This document shows, piece by piece, positions 60,191 through 64,000 of a stretch of 64,000 bases of DNA (positions are counted from its first letter, which is position 1; every line of letters starts with the position of its first letter). The DNA lies in assembly GCF_014191305.1 (NCBI RefSeq), contig NZ_JACHWJ010000001.1, positions 868,001 to 932,000 on the forward strand, read 5' to 3'. The stretch is from Pseudoclavibacter helvolus (lineage in GTDB: Bacteria; Actinomycetota; Actinomycetes; Actinomycetales; Microbacteriaceae). The notes beneath the pieces were generated by a model. The model was not told where the DNA came from. It did no database searches and saw only the letters and a list, made by a program, of their open reading frames with translations. Position numbers and translations under genes: made by a program.

Positions 60191-61530
60191 GAGGTCCCCT
60201 CTGGTCGTGGCGCGGGATCGCCGGCGAAACCAGCCAGCTCAGCTGCGGCGTGCGCGAGCCGCGCTGCGTCACTCGTGCGTTCGTAGACAACGCGTCCCGC
60301 AACGATCGTACGGAGCACATCGCTCCCTGTCCCGGCAAGCACGAGCTGCGCAGGCAGCGCCCCCGCTGTGCGAACGGAGGCCGCGTCCACCTCGACCAGG
60401 TCGAGCAGGCCGCCGACAACAGCGGGCGCCTGCAGCCCAAGCGACGAGTAGCCGGCCGTCGTACCGATGCGCAGGAGCTCCTGCGGCGAGAAGCGGCCTC
60501 GCGTCTGCGAACGGAGCCTCTCCCCCGCTTCGAGGCCGCGGAGTTCCAGCAGCGGGTCGACAACTGCGTTCTGGTCGGAGCCGACCGCCAAGCGAGCGCC
60601 TGCCTCGACGAGTTCCTTGGCGGGGCCTATTCCGTCACCGAGGTCCGCTTCCGTGGTCGGACAGAAGACGGCGTGCACGCCGGCCTCGCCGAGCAACAGG
60701 ATGTCATCTTCGCTCAGGTGAGTGGCATGCACGACGCTCAGCCTGCTCGAGAGGGCACCGGATGCGGCGAGCACCTCAGTTGGGGTCCGCCCGTAAGCCG
60801 CCAGGCTCTGCTCGTTCTCGGCGACCTGCTCTGACAGGTGAATATGGAGCGGCACGTCGGCTGGCAGGCCGAGGACGATTTCGGTGATCGCCGTGGCAGG
60901 CACGGCTCGCACCGAGTGGATGGCGGCACCGAGCACGACGTTCGGGTGCTCAGCAGCAAGGCGTTCCCGCAACGCGGTCCACCGCTCGAGCCAACGCCCG
61001 ACGTCGACGTCCCCGAACCTCCGCTGCTCCGGCGCGAGCTCCTCGCCGATGGAGCCCGTGAGGTAGCAGGTATCGAGCAGCGTCAGGCGAATTCCCGCCG
61101 CGCTGGCAGCTCGCGCGAGCGCCAGTTCCATGTCGTGATCGGGATACGGCTCGCCATCAGCGTGATGGTGGACGTAATGGAACTCTCCGACGGCGCCCCA
61201 TCCGCTCGAAACCATCTCGGTGAAGCTCGCGGTGGCGATCCGCTCGAGGCCCTCCGGAGACAGGGCGCCCGCGATGGCGTACATCTTGTCGCGCCACGAC
61301 CAGAACGTGCCACCGTCCGCGTGTGTCCGCCCGCGCAGCAATCGGTGGAAGACGTGCGAGTGTGCGTTGCCGAAGGCGGGGAAGACCGTGCCGAGCACGA
61401 GGTCGCGCTCGCGAGCAGGTACGCCCACCTGCTCCTCGGCGACCACGCCTGCTTCGTTCCTGAGCCGAACGGACCGAAGCGTGTGGCCACCGCGCACGAG
61501 CGTGTCGATCCAGACCCATCCGACGCTCAT
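60187..61530 (-). CDS. hutF: Formimidoylglutamate deiminase
   Basis: The 447-residue amidohydrolase hydrolyses formiminoglutamate to formylglutamate and ammonia. Zinc ligands: PAFGNAHSHVFHRLLRGRTH (HxH), VPLHIHLSEQVAEN, VVHATHLSEDDILLLGEAG, and the late CPTTEADLGDGIGPA region. The alternative HutG arginase-like route is absent. ATG 61530 overlaps the previous stop (ATGA). Indicates the five-step histidine pathway through formylglutamate. Confidence 0.93.
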   Translation of the reverse strand: MSVGWVWIDTLVRGGHTLRSVRLRNEAGVVAEEQVGVPARERDLVLGTVFPAFGNAHSHVFHRLLRGRTHADGGTFWSWRDKMYAIAGALSPEGLERIATASFTEMVSSGWGAVGEFHYVHHHADGEPYPDHDMELALARAASAAGIRLTLLDTCYLTGSIGEELAPEQRRFGDVDVGRWLERWTALRERLAAEHPNVVLGAAIHSVRAVPATAITEIVLGLPADVPLHIHLSEQVAENEQSLAAYGRTPTEVLAASGALSSRLSVVHATHLSEDDILLLGEAGVHAVFCPTTEADLGDGIGPAKELVEAGARLAVGSDQNAVVDPLLELRGLEAGERLRSQTRGRFSPQELLRIGTTAGYSSLGLQAPAVVGGLLDLVEVDAASVRTAGALPAQLVLAGTGSDVLRTIVAGRVVYERTSDAARLAHAAAELAGFAGDPAPRPEGTS

Positions 61531-62738
61531 CGCAGCACAGCCCTCAGCGTGGTCAGGAGCGCCTCGACGCCCGCGACGATATCGGCGTCGCTGGCTCCTT
61601 CGCTCGGCGCGTGGGAGACGCCGGTCGGGTTGCGCACGAAGAGCATCGCCGTCGGAACGTGCGCTGCAAGCACTCCGGCGTCGTGTCCAGCACCTGTTGG
61701 CAGCGCCGGCACTCCTCCGAGCTCGGCGGCGAGCCTGTCACGAAGCGCAGGATCGAACCGTACCTCGTCGCTGTACGACTCCTCAGTGATCGAGAGTTCG
61801 CATCCTTCTGCCGCAGCGGCCTCCCTCAGTTCGGCCTCAATCTCCCCCACGATCTCGCGCGTGTCCTCGTCGCGTTCGGAGCGCACGTCGAGCCAGGCAG
61901 CGACTCGCGAGGCGATGGCATTCGAACCGCCTGGCACCGGAACGAGCTTGCCGACCGTGGCACGCGCGCCTTCCCTGCTCGCGGCGGAGCGCCTGGCCGC
62001 GAGTATCCCGGCGGCGACGGGGACCAGCGGATCGTGCCGGTCGGCCATCGCCGTGCTGCCGGCGTGATTGCCCTCGCCGCGAACGTCAATGCGCCAACGT
62101 CCGTGCTCCAGGATGCTCGACGCCACCGCGATCGCCTGCCCGAGAGGTTCGAGTGCACGCCCCTGTTCCACGTGGAGCTCGATGAACAGGCCGATGCGCC
62201 CCAGCGCCTCGCTGTCCTGGCCGATGTGCTGGACGTCGAGCCCGAAGGCTGCTGCAGCTTCCCCGAACGTCAGGCCATCACCGTCGCTCAGGGCGAGGGC
62301 ACGCTCTGGCGAGAGCTGGCCCGTCATGAGGCGGGAGCCGAGGCACGCGACCCCGAAGCGGGCACCCTCCTCCTCCGCGAAGACGACGATCGCGAAGGGG
62401 CGAGTGGGTCGGTAGCCCTCCGTCTGCAGCAGAGCCACCGCGTCCAGAGCCGTCGCGACGCCCAACGGTCCATCGAGCGCGCCACCGCCGGGAACCGAGT
62501 CGAGGTGGCTTCCCGTCACAACCGCATCCGGCCCGGCTTTACCCCACCACGCCCAGATGTTGCCGTTCCTATCGACCTCGAGGTCGAGCCCCAGCCCCAG
62601 CGCGCGCTCCGTGAACCAGTCGCGCAGCGCGCGCTCGGCGTCGTCGAACACGTGCCTCGAGAAGCCGCCCCGCTTTTCGTCGACGCCGACGTCGGAGATC
62701 TCGTCGAGGAGCTGGAGCGTGGTGCGCCGCTCGGTCAC
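61527..62738 (-). CDS. M20-family amidohydrolase (allantoate amidohydrolase-like) in the hut operon
   Basis: The 403-residue di-metal amidohydrolase of the hydantoinase/carbamoylase group has [20 protein letters not shown] (His, Asp), [10 protein letters not shown] (Glu-Glu), [14 protein letters not shown] (His) and [17 protein letters not shown] (His). The family labels it allantoate amidohydrolase. Located between hutU and hutF, with 4-base overlaps on both sides, it more likely performs the last histidine step, hydrolysing N-formylglutamate. GTG 62738 overlaps the hutU stop as GTGA. That role is inferred from position. Confidence 0.85.
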   Translation of the reverse strand: MTERRTTLQLLDEISDVGVDEKRGGFSRHVFDDAERALRDWFTERALGLGLDLEVDRNGNIWAWWGKAGPDAVVTGSHLDSVPGGGALDGPLGVATALDAVALLQTEGYRPTRPFAIVVFAEEEGARFGVACLGSRLMTGQLSPERALALSDGDGLTFGEAAAAFGLDVQHIGQDSEALGRIGLFIELHVEQGRALEPLGQAIAVASSILEHGRWRIDVRGEGNHAGSTAMADRHDPLVPVAAGILAARRSAASREGARATVGKLVPVPGGSNAIASRVAAWLDVRSERDEDTREIVGEIEAELREAAAAEGCELSITEESYSDEVRFDPALRDRLAAELGGVPALPTGAGHDAGVLAAHVPTAMLFVRNPTGVSHAPSEGASDADIVAGVEALLTTLRAVLR

Positions 62739-64000
62739 TCGCCCTCCCACATCGGGACGCGCAGCCCACGCTCCCTCGCGATGTCGGCTGCGTGCTCGTA
62801 GCCGGCATCGACGTGGCGCATGACTCCCGTTCCCGGGTCGTTGGTGAGCACGCGCTCGATCTTCCGCGCCGCGAGCTCGGTGCCGTCGGCCACGATGACC
62901 TGCCCGGAGTGGATGGACCTGCCGATTCCGACGCCGCCGCCGTGGTGCAAGGAGACCCAGGTTGCGCCGGAGGCGGTGTTGAGGAGTGCGTTCAGGAGAG
63001 GCCAGTCGGCGATCGCGTCCGAGCCGTCCTTCATCGACTCCGTCTCCCGGTAGGGGGAGGCAACGGACCCCGAGTCCAGGTGGTCTCGACCGATCACGAT
63101 GGGCGCGGAGAGCTCGCCCGAGGCCACCATCTCGTTGAACTTGAGACCCGCAAGATGGCGTTCCTTGTAGCCGAGCCAGCAGATACGCGCTGGTAGGCCC
63201 TCGAAGTGCACCTTCTCCCCCGCAGCCTTCACCCACCGGTGCAGTCGCTCGTCATCGGGGAACAGCTCGAGGATCGCTCGGTCGGTCGCGGCGATGTCGG
63301 CCGGATCGCCAGAGAGCGCCGCCCAGCGGAACGGGCCGCGCCCTTCCTCGAATTGGGGGCGGATGTGCGCTGGCACGAACCCCGGGAAATCGAAGGCACG
63401 CTCGTAGCCACCGAGCACCGCCTCAGCGCGAATCGAGTTGCCGTAGTCGAAGACCTCGGCACCAGCGTCCTGGAACTCGACCATCGCCTTCACCTGCTTC
63501 GCCATGGATGCGCGTGCGCGCTCGGTGAAGCCGACCGGGTCGCGCTCGGCCTCCGCCTTCCAGTCCTCGACGCTCACGCCCTCTGGCAGGTAGGCGAGCG
63601 GGTCGTGTGCGCTCGTCTGGTCCGTGACCATGTCGATGGGGACGCCACGCTCGAGGAGCAGCGGGAAGATCGTCGCGGCGTTGCCAACGACGCCAACCGA
63701 TCGGGGCTCGCGGGCCTCCTTCGCTGCGAGCACTCGCGCGATCGCATCGTCGAGGTCGTGCGTCATCTCGTCGAGGTACCCATGCTGAACGCGACGCTCG
63801 AGGCGGCTCGCGTCGACGTCGACGATCAGGACGACACCCTCGTTCATCGTGACGGCGAGCGGCTGGGCGCCGCCCATGCCGCCAGCTCCACCCGTGAGGG
63901 TGAGCGTTCCCTCGAGCGTTCCGCCGAAGCGCTTGTCAGCTGCGGCCGCAAACGTCTCGTAGGTGCCCTGAAGGATTCCCTGCGTTCCGATGTAGATCCA
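62735..64000 (-). CDS. hutU: Urocanate hydratase, 5' end outside the window
   Basis: The partial gene covers the last ~421 residues of about 555. The frame stays open to the window edge, reading [20 protein letters not shown], then [20 protein letters not shown] (NAD-binding), [39 protein letters not shown], and [20 protein letters not shown]. The catalytic Cys region [15 protein letters not shown] is present. It uses tightly bound NAD+ as electrophile to hydrate urocanate. It is the upstream gene of the overlapping hut run; histidase is presumably beyond the edge. Confidence 0.95.
   Translation of the reverse strand, partial: WIYIGTQGILQGTYETFAAAADKRFGGTLEGTLTLTGGAGGMGGAQPLAVTMNEGVVLIVDVDASRLERRVQHGYLDEMTHDLDDAIARVLAAKEAREPRSVGVVGNAATIFPLLLERGVPIDMVTDQTSAHDPLAYLPEGVSVEDWKAEAERDPVGFTERARASMAKQVKAMVEFQDAGAEVFDYGNSIRAEAVLGGYERAFDFPGFVPAHIRPQFEEGRGPFRWAALSGDPADIAATDRAILELFPDDERLHRWVKAAGEKVHFEGLPARICWLGYKERHLAGLKFNEMVASGELSAPIVIGRDHLDSGSVASPYRETESMKDGSDAIADWPLLNALLNTASGATWVSLHHGGGVGIGRSIHSGQVIVADGTELAARKIERVLTNDPGTGVMRHVDAGYEHAADIARERGLRVPMWEGE

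Noticed and set aside
1-64000. CRISPR arrays, prophage modules, riboswitches, replication origin
   Set aside because: No regularly spaced repeats, no phage structural or integrase genes, no recognisable riboswitch leader and no dnaA-box cluster were seen.

Overview
The window is GC-rich, densely coded actinobacterial chromosome, most like Microbacteriaceae. I base this on a PucR-type regulator followed by fabD-fabH-acpP-fabF and then a DUF3145 gene, a single-subunit AceE, a DUF6504 protein, the HutU/M20 hydrolase/HutF/HutI histidine cluster, frequent GTG/TTG starts and strong AGGAG ribosome sites. There is no rRNA operon, CRISPR array or prophage. Two tRNA genes are present (Val-TAC, Met-CAT).

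Layout. 0-1.4 kb: a GlxA/AraC-type regulator divergent from a small monooxygenase. 1.4-11 kb: an ISL3 transposase whose frame runs without a stop into an alpha-glucoside-type ABC transporter (binding lipoprotein, two permeases). A convergent MsmK/UgpC ATPase, a Nif3/zinc-ribbon pair and a LacI regulator follow. 11-17.3 kb (minus): a tightly overlapping operon of acyl-CoA dehydrogenase-like, PIG-L/methyltransferase fusion, GT2, helical unknown and phytoene-dehydrogenase-like genes, then aldose 1-epimerase. 17.5-22 kb (plus): GH15 glucanase, SMP-30 and two SDRs. 22-24.3 kb: a histidine-kinase-like ATPase and an intact IS630 element.

24.3-33 kb is accessory and visibly decaying. Four genes each look complete except for one in-frame stop or one-base frameshift: a membrane protein, ohr, an ankyrin protein and a secreted zinc-peptidase-like protein. 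Among them lie small hypothetical genes and an intact OhrR/quinone reductase pair. 33-54 kb is core: peroxiredoxin (its end overlaps tRNA-Val), aceE, the fatty-acid operon, DUF3145, glgP, proBA, a very large RND exporter with its TetR regulator, tRNA-Met, a thiamine-binding-like protein and an XRE/second methionine aminopeptidase pair. 54-64 kb: a GT4 glycosyltransferase, a DMT-type transporter, peptide deformylase, an IS110 element with a probable bridge-RNA region, DUF6504 and the hut cluster, cut by the window edge inside hutU.

How it fits together: the first 20 kb suggests import and turnover of glucosides and glucans (ABC importer, LacI, epimerase, GH15, SMP-30), with GlgP further on. 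The overlapping minus-strand operon next to GH15 looks like an uncharacterised biosynthetic or modification pathway. The most unusual signals are the cluster of single-base gene breaks, the transposase frame that reads into a transporter gene, the IS110 non-coding segment that matches both element ends, the IS630 stop codon supplied by its target site, and the peroxiredoxin/tRNA overlap.
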